A DNA stretch of 5,693 bases from Phycisphaerales bacterium (GCA_020054055.1 JAGVLZ010000302.1:1-5693), one strand, 5' to 3'; positions 1-5,131 are shown, numbered from the stretch's first letter. The notes: a model not told the origin generated them from the letters alone. A program made the numbers and translations.

Positions 1-826
1 GCGGGCGCATGTGGTGGCGATCGCGTCGGGCAAAGGTGGAGTGGGGAAGACGAATATCGCGGTGAATCTTTCGATCGCGCTCGCGGATGCGGGGCGCGAG
101 ACGGTTCTGATCGACGGCGATTTCGGGCTGGGGAACGCGGACATGCTCTGTGGGTTGAGTCCATCGCGACATGTGGGCGCGGTGGTGTCGGGGCAGCGGT
201 CGCTCGAAGAGATCGCGATTCGGTATCGGCCCGGGTTGAGGCTCGTGCCTTGTGGATCGGGGGTTGCTTCGCTGGCCGATCTGGACGGGGCGGCGCGTCG
301 GCGGTTCATGGAATCGTTCGCGGAGTTGGAGCGGTCGGCGGAGATTCTGGTGCTGGATTGCGGGGCGGGGCTTGGGCCGGTGGTGCTGGACCTGCTCGCG
401 CTGGCGGATACGACGCTGATCGTGACGACCCCCGAACCGACATCGGTCGCGGATGCATACGGGGTGATCAAGACGGTGATGACGCGCGATCCGAGGCCGC
501 GGCCCCGGTCTGTTCAGTTGGTGGTGAATCAATCGTCGGGAATGAAGGAAGCGGTGGAGGTTCACGGGCGAATCGCGGCGGTGTGCGATCGTTTTCTCGG
601 GTTTGGCTTGCCCTTTGCGGGAAGTATCGCGTCGGATGGTCGGGTTTCGCAGTCGGTGCGGCTGCGCCGGCCGTTGATTGTCGTGCATCCGAAGAGCGAG
701 GCGTCGCGCGATGTTCGGAGTTTGTCTGTATATATTGAGGCGATCGTGTGCGGGAGCGAAGGGGCGGCGCCGTCGCGGCGCGGTTTGCTCGAGCGGTTAT
801 GGAACCTCGTGGGCGGTGCAGAGTGA
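1..826 (+). CDS. flhG: FlhG/MinD-family ATPase, 5' partial
   Basis: This is a ParA/MinD-type P-loop ATPase of the FlhG (FleN/YlxH) subgroup. These proteins control flagellar number and placement with the SRP-like GTPase FlhF at the inner face of the membrane. Counting from the GTG at 11, the deviant Walker A motif SGKGGVGKT is at residues 6-14, LIDGDFGLGNAD at 33-44, the Walker B-like strand ILVLDCGAGLG at 112-122, and the FlhG-typical VTTPEPTSVADAYGVIK at 138-154. The reading frame stays open to the left edge (Arg-Ala-His precede the GTG). Family members normally have 15 or more residues before the P-loop, so the true start, and any FlhF-activating N-terminal motif, probably lies outside the window. 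The stop is TGA at 824-826. The sigma factor gene downstream supports FlhG over the cell-division MinD. A general MinD/ParA label is the fallback. Confidence 0.9.
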   Translation, partial: RAHVVAIASGKGGVGKTNIAVNLSIALADAGRETVLIDGDFGLGNADMLCGLSPSRHVGAVVSGQRSLEEIAIRYRPGLRLVPCGSGVASLADLDGAARRRFMESFAELERSAEILVLDCGAGLGPVVLDLLALADTTLIVTTPEPTSVADAYGVIKTVMTRDPRPRPRSVQLVVNQSSGMKEAVEVHGRIAAVCDRFLGFGLPFAGSIASDGRVSQSVRLRRPLIVVHPKSEASRDVRSLSVYIEAIVCGSEGAAPSRRGLLERLWNLVGGAE

Positions 827-943
827 ACTGGATGTGATGCCGAATTCGGGATTCACTGGATCGTTGGTGTACGGCGTTGGCGGCGGTGCCGATAGAAGTT
901 TGTCGGGCGTCGCCGCGCTCATGTCCCTTGCTATTGAGAGAGT

Positions 944-1216
944 GTGTTCTTGAACGCACCGTTTCCCCTACGGTCTGTTGCCGGTTGTTTCGCCCTCGCG
1001 TGTTTCGGGGTGGCGTTGCTCGCCGGGCTTGGCGCGGACCGTGACGCGGGGGACATTCTCCGAACGGCAATCCTTGCGCTGGTGGTCGGACAGGTCGTCG
1101 GCTTGATCGGCGGGTGGGCGATTGCCCGCGCGTTCGGAGAGGTGCTCGAGGCGTACAAGCATCCCGCGAGCGTGGGGAGCGATGGTGGGCCGTTGTCCGG
1201 TCGGGGAGCGCGCTGA
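944..1216 (+). CDS. Small two-helix membrane protein of unknown function
   Basis: I do not recognise this 90-residue protein. It has two hydrophobic segments, about residues 11-30 and 41-64, joined by a short charged loop (ADRDAGD). A hydrophilic Gly/Ser-rich tail follows from about residue 70. This suggests a small inner-membrane hairpin protein. The start is uncertain: GTG at 944 gives MFLNAPF, while TTG at 950 gives MNAPF and sits about 7 nt after the only purine-rich stretch (GAGAGAG, 936-942). It lies 117 nt after flhG and before the sigma factor gene on the same strand, so co-expression with the flagellar cluster is likely. The antisense frames here look less protein-like. No catalytic motif is visible. 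Confidence 0.66.
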   Translation: MFLNAPFPLRSVAGCFALACFGVALLAGLGADRDAGDILRTAILALVVGQVVGLIGGWAIARAFGEVLEAYKHPASVGSDGGPLSGRGAR

Positions 1217-1278
1217 GTGAACCGCCCTAGTGCTGATCGCGGAATCTTGAGTTTTTTGGAGAACTTGTCCGTTTCAAC

Positions 1279-1308
1279 TTGTACGCGCCCGTCCGAGCGT
1301 GTTATATT
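1279..1308 (+). promoter_or_regulatory. Candidate sigma-70-like promoter for fliA
   Basis: A -10-like TATATT (1303-1308, 5 of 6 to TATAAT) lies 18 bp downstream of TTGTAC (1279-1284), which matches TTGACA only in its first three bases. The hexamers sit in a locally AT-richer stretch between two genes. Transcription would begin near 1315 and leave a leader of about 85 nt before the fliA ATG. This is a pattern match only. Planctomycete promoter consensus is poorly known to me. Confidence 0.4.
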
Positions 1309-1316
1309 GATTGAGA

Positions 1317-1370
1317 CGGCCAAGGATGGGCCGACACCGCGTTGCGCGGTTACGACGGGCCGAGATGCCC
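1317..1370 (+). promoter_or_regulatory. Structured 5' leader of fliA: three tandem hairpins
   Basis: Three short inverted repeats follow one another between the candidate promoter and the sigma-factor start. CGGCC/GGCCG (1317-1321 with 1329-1333) encloses a 7-nt loop. ACCGCG/CGCGGT (1336-1341 with 1345-1350) encloses a 3-nt loop. GGGC/GCCC (1357-1360 with 1367-1370) encloses a 6-nt loop. The heptamer GGGCCGA occurs twice (1328-1334 and 1357-1363). I do not recognise a known riboswitch class. In GC-rich DNA short stems arise by chance, so a regulatory role is only a suggestion. Confidence 0.3.
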
Positions 1371-1386
1371 TTCAACGCCGATGGTC

Positions 1387-1392
1387 AAGGAG
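1387..1392 (+). promoter_or_regulatory. Shine-Dalgarno site that fixes the fliA start
   Basis: AAGGAG sits 6 nt before the ATG at 1399, which is ideal spacing. It favours that ATG over two in-frame alternatives upstream, TTG at 1342 and ATG at 1381. It is the best ribosome binding site in the window. Confidence 0.8.
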
Positions 1393-1398
1393 CCGACC

Positions 1399-2283
1399 AT
1401 GACACGAGTTCAAGTTCAGACCAAGCGCAAGAAGACCCCGGCCGTTCGGGGTCGCCAGGCCGCACCTCCGCCGCGTCCGCCGACGCCCTATGAGCGCCGG
1501 ATGCAACTGGACGCGATCCCGATGCGCGAGGTCTGGGAGACGTACCAGGCGAAGCAGACGGAGGAGTTGCGGAACTACCTGATGGAGAAGTTTCTCCATC
1601 TGGTGCGTTACAACGCGGAGCGGATCTACACGCGGCTGCCCGACGAGGTGGACATCGAGGACCTCATGTCCGCCGGTCTCTTCGGGCTGATGGACGCGAT
1701 CGACGCGTACGACCTCGAGCGGCAGGTGAAGTTCGAGACGTACTGCGCTCCGCGCATCCGCGGGGCGATCCTCGACGAGTTGCGTTCGATGGATTGGGTG
1801 CCGCGGCTTGTGCGTCACCGGACGTCGAAGGTCGAGCAGGCGCGGATGGGTCTGGAGATGGAGTTGGGCCGCGCGCCCACCGTCGAGGAAATCTCCGGCC
1901 GCCTCGGGGTGGACGAAGAGGAACTGAAGAAGATCTTCAAGGACGGGTTCGCGGTCTCGATCACGAGTCTTTCGCGGACGTGTTTCAACAGCGATTCCAG
2001 CCGCGAGGTGCGCGAGATCGATGTCGTCGAGGATGACCGTCAGGACACGCCGCTGGGCGAGATTCAACGGCGGGACCTGAAGGACCTGCTCACAAAGGGT
2101 CTTTCGCGTGCCGAGAGGTTGATCGTGGTGCTGTATTACTACGAAGAGATGACGATGAAGGAGATCGGGATGACGCTCGATCTTTCGGAGTCTCGCGTCA
2201 GCCAGATGCACTCTTCCATTCTTGCGCGGCTGAAGGCGCAGATGCAGCATCGTTTCCGCGAGTTCGAGCCCGCCGAAGGCTGA
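1399..2283 (+). CDS. fliA: FliA/WhiG-type flagellar RNA polymerase sigma factor
   Basis: This is a sigma-70-family factor of the FliA/WhiG group (sigma-28), which directs RNA polymerase to late flagellar and chemotaxis promoters. The 294-residue protein starts with a basic, proline-rich tail (residues 1-30). Region 2 spans about 57-136 and includes DIEDLMSAGLFGLMDAIDAYD and the group signature FETYCAPRIRGAILDELRS, then MDWVPR. Region 3 is about 137-185. Region 4 is about 232-283, with the helix-turn-helix in MTMKEIGMTLDLSESRVSQM. Typical FliA proteins have about 240-250 residues, so the N-terminal tail and an acidic linker at 205-216 are extra. The ATG is chosen because of its strong AAGGAG. 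The gene follows flhG and a small membrane protein, as expected in a flagellar regulatory cluster. An anti-sigma factor FlgM would be the expected regulator, but none is visible here. Confidence 0.93.
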   Translation: MTRVQVQTKRKKTPAVRGRQAAPPPRPPTPYERRMQLDAIPMREVWETYQAKQTEELRNYLMEKFLHLVRYNAERIYTRLPDEVDIEDLMSAGLFGLMDAIDAYDLERQVKFETYCAPRIRGAILDELRSMDWVPRLVRHRTSKVEQARMGLEMELGRAPTVEEISGRLGVDEEELKKIFKDGFAVSITSLSRTCFNSDSSREVREIDVVEDDRQDTPLGEIQRRDLKDLLTKGLSRAERLIVVLYYYEEMTMKEIGMTLDLSESRVSQMHSSILARLKAQMQHRFREFEPAEG

Positions 2284-2323
2284 TGATCCCGCGGCCCTCG
2301 CCGCGTTCAACAATCTCCTTGGC

Positions 2324-2361
2324 GCCCGCCCACGAAGTCGCGCTTGTGGGCGGCTGCCTTT
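2324..2361 (+). terminator. Terminator-like hairpin after fliA
   Basis: CCGCCCAC (2326-2333) pairs perfectly with GTGGGCGG (2346-2353). The stem can extend inward by AAG/CTT (2335-2337 with 2343-2345) after a one-base bulge. It starts 43 nt after the sigma-factor stop. Only a short CCTTT follows instead of a real T-tract, so it may be a weak intrinsic terminator or a 3'-end stabilising hairpin. Confidence 0.45.
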
Positions 2362-2414
2362 AACAGGGTCGGGGCGTTTTGGCAGGTGGGCGGCGGGAGG
2401 GCTGATCCAAAGCC

Positions 2415-2449
2415 ATTCACCGCAGAGGCGCGGAGTACGCGGAGAAAAG
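2415..2449. repeat. Dispersed intergenic-type repeat with 8-9-nt period
   Basis: The purine-rich stretch contains CGCAGAGG, CGCGGAGTA and CGCGGAGAA in succession, introduced by TTCAC. Similar CGCAGAG-type periodic sequences are familiar to me as repeated elements between genes in many bacterial genomes. No other copy is present in this window, so dispersal is inferred from general familiarity. I see no open reading frame in 2284-2527 that would use it as coding sequence. Confidence 0.5.
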
Positions 2450-2464
2450 AAATGCGGTTGGCAC

Positions 2465-2508
2465 GGATGGAATGGATGGGGATGGATTGATGAAGATGAT
2501 GATGGGAT
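2465..2508. repeat. GATG/GGAT-rich simple sequence tract upstream of folK
   Basis: The top strand is an imperfect run of GATGG, AATGG, GATGGGG, GATGGATTGATGAAGATG and similar units, with no C. It ends about 20 nt before the folK start. Its units resemble the exact GATGAGGG repeat downstream of the same gene. No clear promoter or strong ribosome binding site is visible in this stretch. Confidence 0.5.
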
Positions 2509-2527
2509 CGGGGTTACGAGTTAGGCT

Positions 2528-3025
2528 GTGCGTGTGAGAGTGATCGCGTGCATTGGGCTTGGTTCGAATCTCGGCGATCGGCTGGGGTTTTTGCATGGTG
2601 GTCTGGATGGGCTCGGCGCGCTGCGTGAGACGGTGGTGCTGGCGCGCTCCGACGTGGTCGAGACGGACGCGGTGGGGCTTGCGGGGCAGGGGAAGTACGT
2701 CAACGCGGCGGCGGTGGTCGAGACGGGGCTTTCAGCGCGGGCGCTGCTGGATGGATTGCTCGCGATCGAGGGGCGCGCGGGGCGCGATCGGTCCAAGGGG
2801 GAGCGGTGGGGGGCGCGGACGCTGGACCTTGATCTGCTGTTGTACGGGGATCGGATCATCGCCGAGCCGGGGCTGACGGTGCCGCACCCGCACATGCACG
2901 AGCGGCGCTTTGTGCTGGAGCCGCTGGCGCAGATCGCGGGGGCGGTGGTGCATCCGGTGCTGGGGCGGACGGTGGGGGAGTTGTTGCGGGAGTTGGCTGG
3001 GGAGGATGAGGGGATGAGGGGATGA
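2528..3025 (+). CDS. folK: 6-hydroxymethyl-7,8-dihydropterin pyrophosphokinase (HPPK)
   Basis: FolK transfers pyrophosphate from ATP to 6-hydroxymethyl-7,8-dihydropterin in the cytoplasm, the step before dihydropteroate synthase in folate synthesis. The 165-residue protein has the usual family length. It shows the N-terminal IGLGSNLGDR (residues 9-18) and KYVNAAAVVET (56-66). The signature WGARTLDLDLLLYG (94-107) includes the two magnesium-binding aspartates, D100 and D102. VPHPHMHERRFVLEPLAQIA (118-137) follows. An in-frame TAG at 2522-2524 limits the start to GTG 2528, 2534 or 2540. GTG 2534 is about 8 nt from a weak TTAGG, so the first residues are uncertain. The last codons (DEGMRG) are encoded by an 8-bp tandem repeat that also supplies the stop codon, so the C-terminal tail is probably not functional. 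trpF follows 29 nt after the stop. Confidence 0.95.
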   Translation: MRVRVIACIGLGSNLGDRLGFLHGGLDGLGALRETVVLARSDVVETDAVGLAGQGKYVNAAAVVETGLSARALLDGLLAIEGRAGRDRSKGERWGARTLDLDLLLYGDRIIAEPGLTVPHPHMHERRFVLEPLAQIAGAVVHPVLGRTVGELLRELAGEDEGMRG

Positions 3026-3038
3026 GGGGATGAGGGGG
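3005..3038 (+). repeat. (GATGAGGG)4 tandem repeat and G-quadruplex motif
   Basis: Four exact copies of GATGAGGG occupy 3005-3036. On the top (mRNA-like) strand this gives four G-runs at 3010-3013, 3018-3021, 3026-3029 and 3034-3038, separated each time by ATGA. That meets the standard intramolecular G-quadruplex pattern with four tetrads and 4-nt loops. It covers the folK stop and ends 16 nt before the trpF ATG. The final GGGGGAG (3034-3040) is also the only Shine-Dalgarno-like sequence for trpF, at an unusually long distance of 14 nt. Confidence 0.9.
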
Positions 3039-3054
3039 AGATTACAGTTGTTGC

Positions 3055-3687
3055 ATGGCGCGGACGCGGATCAAGATTTGCGGTGTTCGGGATGTGGAGA
3101 CGGCGTTGATCGCTGCGGAGTGCGGCGCGGACGCCGTGGGGCTGGTCTTTGCGCCGTCGTCGGTGCGGCGGATCGATCCGGGATGGGCGTGGGAGATCGC
3201 GTGCGCGCTGCCGCCGTTTGTCGCGAAGGTGGGGTTGTTCGTTGATGCCGGTGCGAGCCGGTACCACGAGGTGATGGAGCGCTGCCCGTGCGATTATGGG
3301 CAGTTGCACGGCTCGGAGAGCGTGGGAGAGGTGCGCGAGTGCGGGCCGAGGGTCATCAAGGCGGTGCTGTTCGATGCGGCGACGATCGAGGCGGAGTTCG
3401 AGAAATGGAACGGGGTGGCGGAGGTTGAGGCGCTGCTCGTTGATGGCGGGGCGGGCGGCGAGGGGAGAGCGCTCGACTGGGCGGCGCTGGCGCGCGTGCG
3501 GGAAGCGTGCGAACACCCAATCATTCTGGCGGGGGGGTTGACGGCTGAAAATGTCGGCGAGGCGATCCGGGTCGTGCGGCCTTGGGCGGTGGATGTTTCG
3601 AGCGGAGTGGAATCTTCGCGCGGCGTGAAGGATGCGGCGTTGATCGAGGCGTTCTGTGAGGCGGTGCGCGCGGCGGATGCTGGGTGA
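3055..3687 (+). CDS. trpF: Phosphoribosylanthranilate isomerase
   Basis: TrpF is a cytoplasmic TIM-barrel enzyme. It converts N-(5'-phosphoribosyl)anthranilate to the 1-deoxyribulose form (CdRP) in tryptophan synthesis. The 210-residue protein is of normal length. It carries the N-terminal strand IKICGV with the general-base Cys at residue 9, DAVGLVFAPSSVR (26-38), QLHG (83-86) and LLVDGGAGG with the general-acid Asp at 130. The phosphate-binding loops ILAGGLTAENV (157-167) and VDVSSGVESSRGVKD (179-193) are present. All catalytic elements appear intact. ATG 3055 is the only sensible start, because a stop at 3031-3033 closes the frame upstream. No other trp gene is in the window. The neighbour folK belongs to a different pathway that shares chorismate as a distant precursor. 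The next gene converges from the other strand, only 21 nt away. Confidence 0.96.
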   Translation: MARTRIKICGVRDVETALIAAECGADAVGLVFAPSSVRRIDPGWAWEIACALPPFVAKVGLFVDAGASRYHEVMERCPCDYGQLHGSESVGEVRECGPRVIKAVLFDAATIEAEFEKWNGVAEVEALLVDGGAGGEGRALDWAALARVREACEHPIILAGGLTAENVGEAIRVVRPWAVDVSSGVESSRGVKDAALIEAFCEAVRAADAG

Positions 3688-3708
3688 ACAGGCTGTCGCG
3701 GGAGAGCG

Positions 3709-4170
3709 CTACCCGGAGCACTGCCTCCGCATCCGCCCCAGAACGGAAGAGATGCAGGCACCAACCAGGACGTTGCGGATCGATTCGGGGGCATTGGCGG
3801 GAATCTGAGCCGCTTGACCGATGAATACCGGCTCAGAAGATGTTGGAACCGCGAGGAAATCCGACACATCCCGGCCCAGTTCGTGAATGCGATCCTTCGA
3901 TGGAGTTGGTTCAAGTGTCCAAGTGGCACCTTCGTACCGGCTCGAACGTCGCGGTGAATCCAACCAGAAGCGAAACGTCTGCCCATCGTCAAGTGTCACG
4001 GCGGCGTCACGAGGTTCCTTTGGTCGTTGCTCCTGTAGTTGTGCTTTGGCGCCGCTCACAAATGTCAGGTCAAGTCGCTCTTTCCAAAGTTGGTACGTGC
4101 CCCGGGGCGACCTTTTCGTCACCTCGAAACCACATGGACTCACGCAATCCTTCGCTCCACCGAACTTCAT
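3709..4170 (-). CDS. Hypothetical protein, C-terminal part of a probable frameshifted gene
   Basis: I do not recognise this sequence. It is drawn from the first ATG in frame (4170), but the frame is open upstream to a TGA at 4224-4222. The codons before the ATG encode KRPGTHGIVVLPHAR, which looks like genuine protein (a beta strand followed by a basic loop). It therefore reads best as the continuation of the gene that starts at 4423 in another frame. The product is mixed and soluble-looking, with no membrane segment. It has two Cys residues near its start (DCVSPC) and a WxLEP-type stretch in the middle. The end converges on trpF, 21 nt away. A hand count over 4081-4140 gives 33 of 60 G+C, against 43 of 60 at 2941-3000 in folK, which hints at separate origin. 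If no frameshift exists, it is a 153-residue orphan. Confidence 0.5.
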   Translation of the reverse strand: MKFGGAKDCVSPCGFEVTKRSPRGTYQLWKERLDLTFVSGAKAQLQEQRPKEPRDAAVTLDDGQTFRFWLDSPRRSSRYEGATWTLEPTPSKDRIHELGRDVSDFLAVPTSSEPVFIGQAAQIPANAPESIRNVLVGACISSVLGRMRRQCSG

Positions 4171-4423
4171 CCGCGCATGTGGTAAGACAACAATCCCATG
4201 TGTACCAGGACGCTTTGCGCTTCACTCGGATCAGTTGGCCGGCCAATGCTGCCGAACCACTGCTCACGGGAAGGTAAAGCCCGACAAACTCTTCGTCTCC
4301 ATGCCCTCGATAGTGTGCGGCGATCAAGCTGGCGAGAGCATCGGCGGACGCCAACTCCATTCGCACCGGAAAGTGTCGGCATCCGGCGATCCACCATCGG
4401 GTTCCGTGCACCAAGTTGAGCAC
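4070..4423 (-). CDS. Hypothetical protein, N-terminal part of a probable frameshifted gene
   Basis: I do not recognise this protein. GTG 4423 directly follows an in-frame TAA (4426-4424). TTG 4414 is an alternative start, and no Shine-Dalgarno is visible. The first 70 or so residues look authentic, for example WWIAGCRHFPVRMELASADA and EEFVGLYLPVSSGSAALAGQ. The later ones (WYTWDCCLTTCADEV onward) look like an out-of-frame reading. Removing one T from the TTT at 4214-4216 (AAA on the coding strand) joins VKRK directly to RPGTHGIVVLPHAR and gives a single open frame from 4423 to 3709, about 237 residues. The gene is thus either a recent pseudogene, a sequencing or assembly error, or less likely a programmed frameshift. 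It lies 64 nt downstream of the DUF5615 gene on the same strand. Confidence 0.5.
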   Translation of the reverse strand: MLNLVHGTRWWIAGCRHFPVRMELASADALASLIAAHYRGHGDEEFVGLYLPVSSGSAALAGQLIRVKRKASWYTWDCCLTTCADEVRWSEGLRESMWFRGDEKVAPGHVPTLERAT

Positions 4424-4487
4424 TTATTGAAGTCGAGCGAGCATTCGGGAACCCAGAGAGATTGGCGATATGGGTGAGAGGGTAGAT

Positions 4488-4859
4488 TCAAGGTGGCCAC
4501 ATGCGTACTCGACCGGGGGCAACTATCGCAAGGCAACCTGGGATCAGACTCAAGAGATCGCCCCTCGACGCGAACTCGACCGCCAGTCGGGTGATCGCGA
4601 CAGCGTTCCAATGATTTGGAAACTCGAGAACGACGATGCCCTGGTACCTATCCGGTGGATACTCGCGGACGTTTGCGAAATCGAAGTCGCCTGTCAGAAT
4701 CGCAAGCCGCCTTTCCAATGCGAATGCGGCGAGTTCCGCATCGGGCTTGCCGCACAATCCGACTTCGCGTGAATCATGCGCGTTCAATCCAAGCCGACGC
4801 AGCGCGGGTGCGATAAATACGGGCAAGTCTTCGTCAATGAGGAATCCATCCGCTCCCAC
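4488..4859 (-). CDS. DUF5615 PIN-like protein, predicted toxin
   Basis: This 123-residue protein matches the DUF5615 (COG4634) family, a PIN-like nuclease fold predicted to be the toxin of type II toxin-antitoxin pairs. Visible family features are the N-terminal FLIDEDLP (residues 6-13), with the first acidic cluster D9/E10/D11. The central GKPDAELAAFALE (38-49) has D40 and E42. LAILTGDFDFANV (52-64) has D58 and D60. The C-terminal strand ends in VAPGRVRM. These acidic residues would bind the catalytic metal in a PIN fold. The start GTG 4859 is supported by GAAAGG (4871-4866), 6 nt upstream. It lies 15 nt after the DUF433 stop and in the same reading frame, so the two are surely co-transcribed. 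Cleavage of RNA is inferred from PIN relatives and cannot be shown from sequence. Confidence 0.85.
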   Translation of the reverse strand: MGADGFLIDEDLPVFIAPALRRLGLNAHDSREVGLCGKPDAELAAFALERRLAILTGDFDFANVREYPPDRYQGIVVLEFPNHWNAVAITRLAVEFASRGDLLSLIPGCLAIVAPGRVRMWPP

Positions 4860-4874
4860 GTGACGCCTTTCGTC

Positions 4875-5117
4875 TTACGCGCTCTTGGGAAGCGGATAGA
4901 ATCCTTGCTCTTCGACAAATCGGTTGGCGAAAGCGAGCGCGGCCCGTACGTCCGCGTCCGACACGGCGTACGCCTCCATCACCTCGGCGATGCTCATGCC
5001 TCCTGCCAGGCCGCCGACGATGCGCGCAACGGGCACGCGTGTTCCCTTGATCACGGGCTTGCCGTGCTGAATCTGGGGGTCGATTGTGATTCGGTCTTCG
5101 GCGATACGGTCTTGCAT
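4875..5117 (-). CDS. DUF433 protein, predicted antitoxin
   Basis: This 80-residue protein belongs to DUF433 (COG2442). These are small helix-turn-helix proteins predicted to neutralise DUF5615 toxins and to repress their own operon. The family core is complete: DRITIDPQIQHGKPVIKGTRVPV (residues 8-30), then GGMSIAEVMEAY (39-50) and the helix SDADVRAALAFANRF (53-67). ATG 5117 gives MQDRIAEDRI, a normal family N-terminus. An upstream ATG at 5147 would add ten unconserved residues, and it sits directly beside the hairpin that follows trxB. No Shine-Dalgarno precedes ATG 5117. Antitoxin before toxin is the usual order for autoregulated pairs. Confidence 0.86.
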   Translation of the reverse strand: MQDRIAEDRITIDPQIQHGKPVIKGTRVPVARIVGGLAGGMSIAEVMEAYAVSDADVRAALAFANRFVEEQGFYPLPKSA

Positions 5118-5125
5118 GGCGTTGG

Positions 5126-5131
5126 ATTGTA
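5126..5131 (-). promoter_or_regulatory. Candidate -10 element for the toxin-antitoxin operon
   Basis: The minus strand reads TACAAT, 5 of 6 to TATAAT, from 5131 to 5126. This is just 8 nt before the DUF433 ATG. No convincing -35 hexamer is found 16-18 bp upstream, where the sequence is GGCCGG-like. If used, transcription would start almost at the ATG and give a nearly leaderless mRNA. Confidence 0.3.

Noticed and set aside
468..1070. A 200-codon minus-strand frame overlapping flhG and the small membrane protein
   Set aside because: The composition is Arg/Ser/Pro/Thr-rich, as for a shadow frame, and it covers conserved parts of flhG on the other strand.
1342..1398. Longer N-terminus for the sigma factor from TTG 1342 or ATG 1381
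   Set aside because: The extra residues look random and the ATG at 1399 has an ideally placed AAGGAG.
1217..1402. A short plus-strand frame starting with GTG right after the membrane protein
   Set aside because: It has no ribosome site, covers the candidate promoter and leader of fliA, and its translation looks random.
1372..2313. A 313-codon open frame antisense to fliA
   Set aside because: It mirrors the sigma-factor gene almost end to end, is rich in His/Arg/Leu and has no motif. Long antisense frames are expected opposite GC-rich genes.
3005..3036. The GATGAGGG array as a CRISPR-like or origin-type iteron array
   Set aside because: The units are directly adjacent with no spacers and too short for CRISPR. 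No replication gene is nearby to support iterons.
2521..3516. A 331-codon minus-strand frame across folK and trpF
   Set aside because: It runs antisense to two well-identified enzymes and its translation is low-complexity Arg/Pro/Ser.
3714..3729. CGGAG/CTCCG hairpin as a terminator for trpF
   Set aside because: It has only five base pairs, no T-tract, and lies inside the last codons of the converging gene.
3887..4477. A 196-codon plus-strand frame across the unknown gene
   Set aside because: The minus-strand halves join into a coherent protein by a one-base change, while this frame is Ser/Arg-rich and lacks recognisable structure. It remains a weak alternative.
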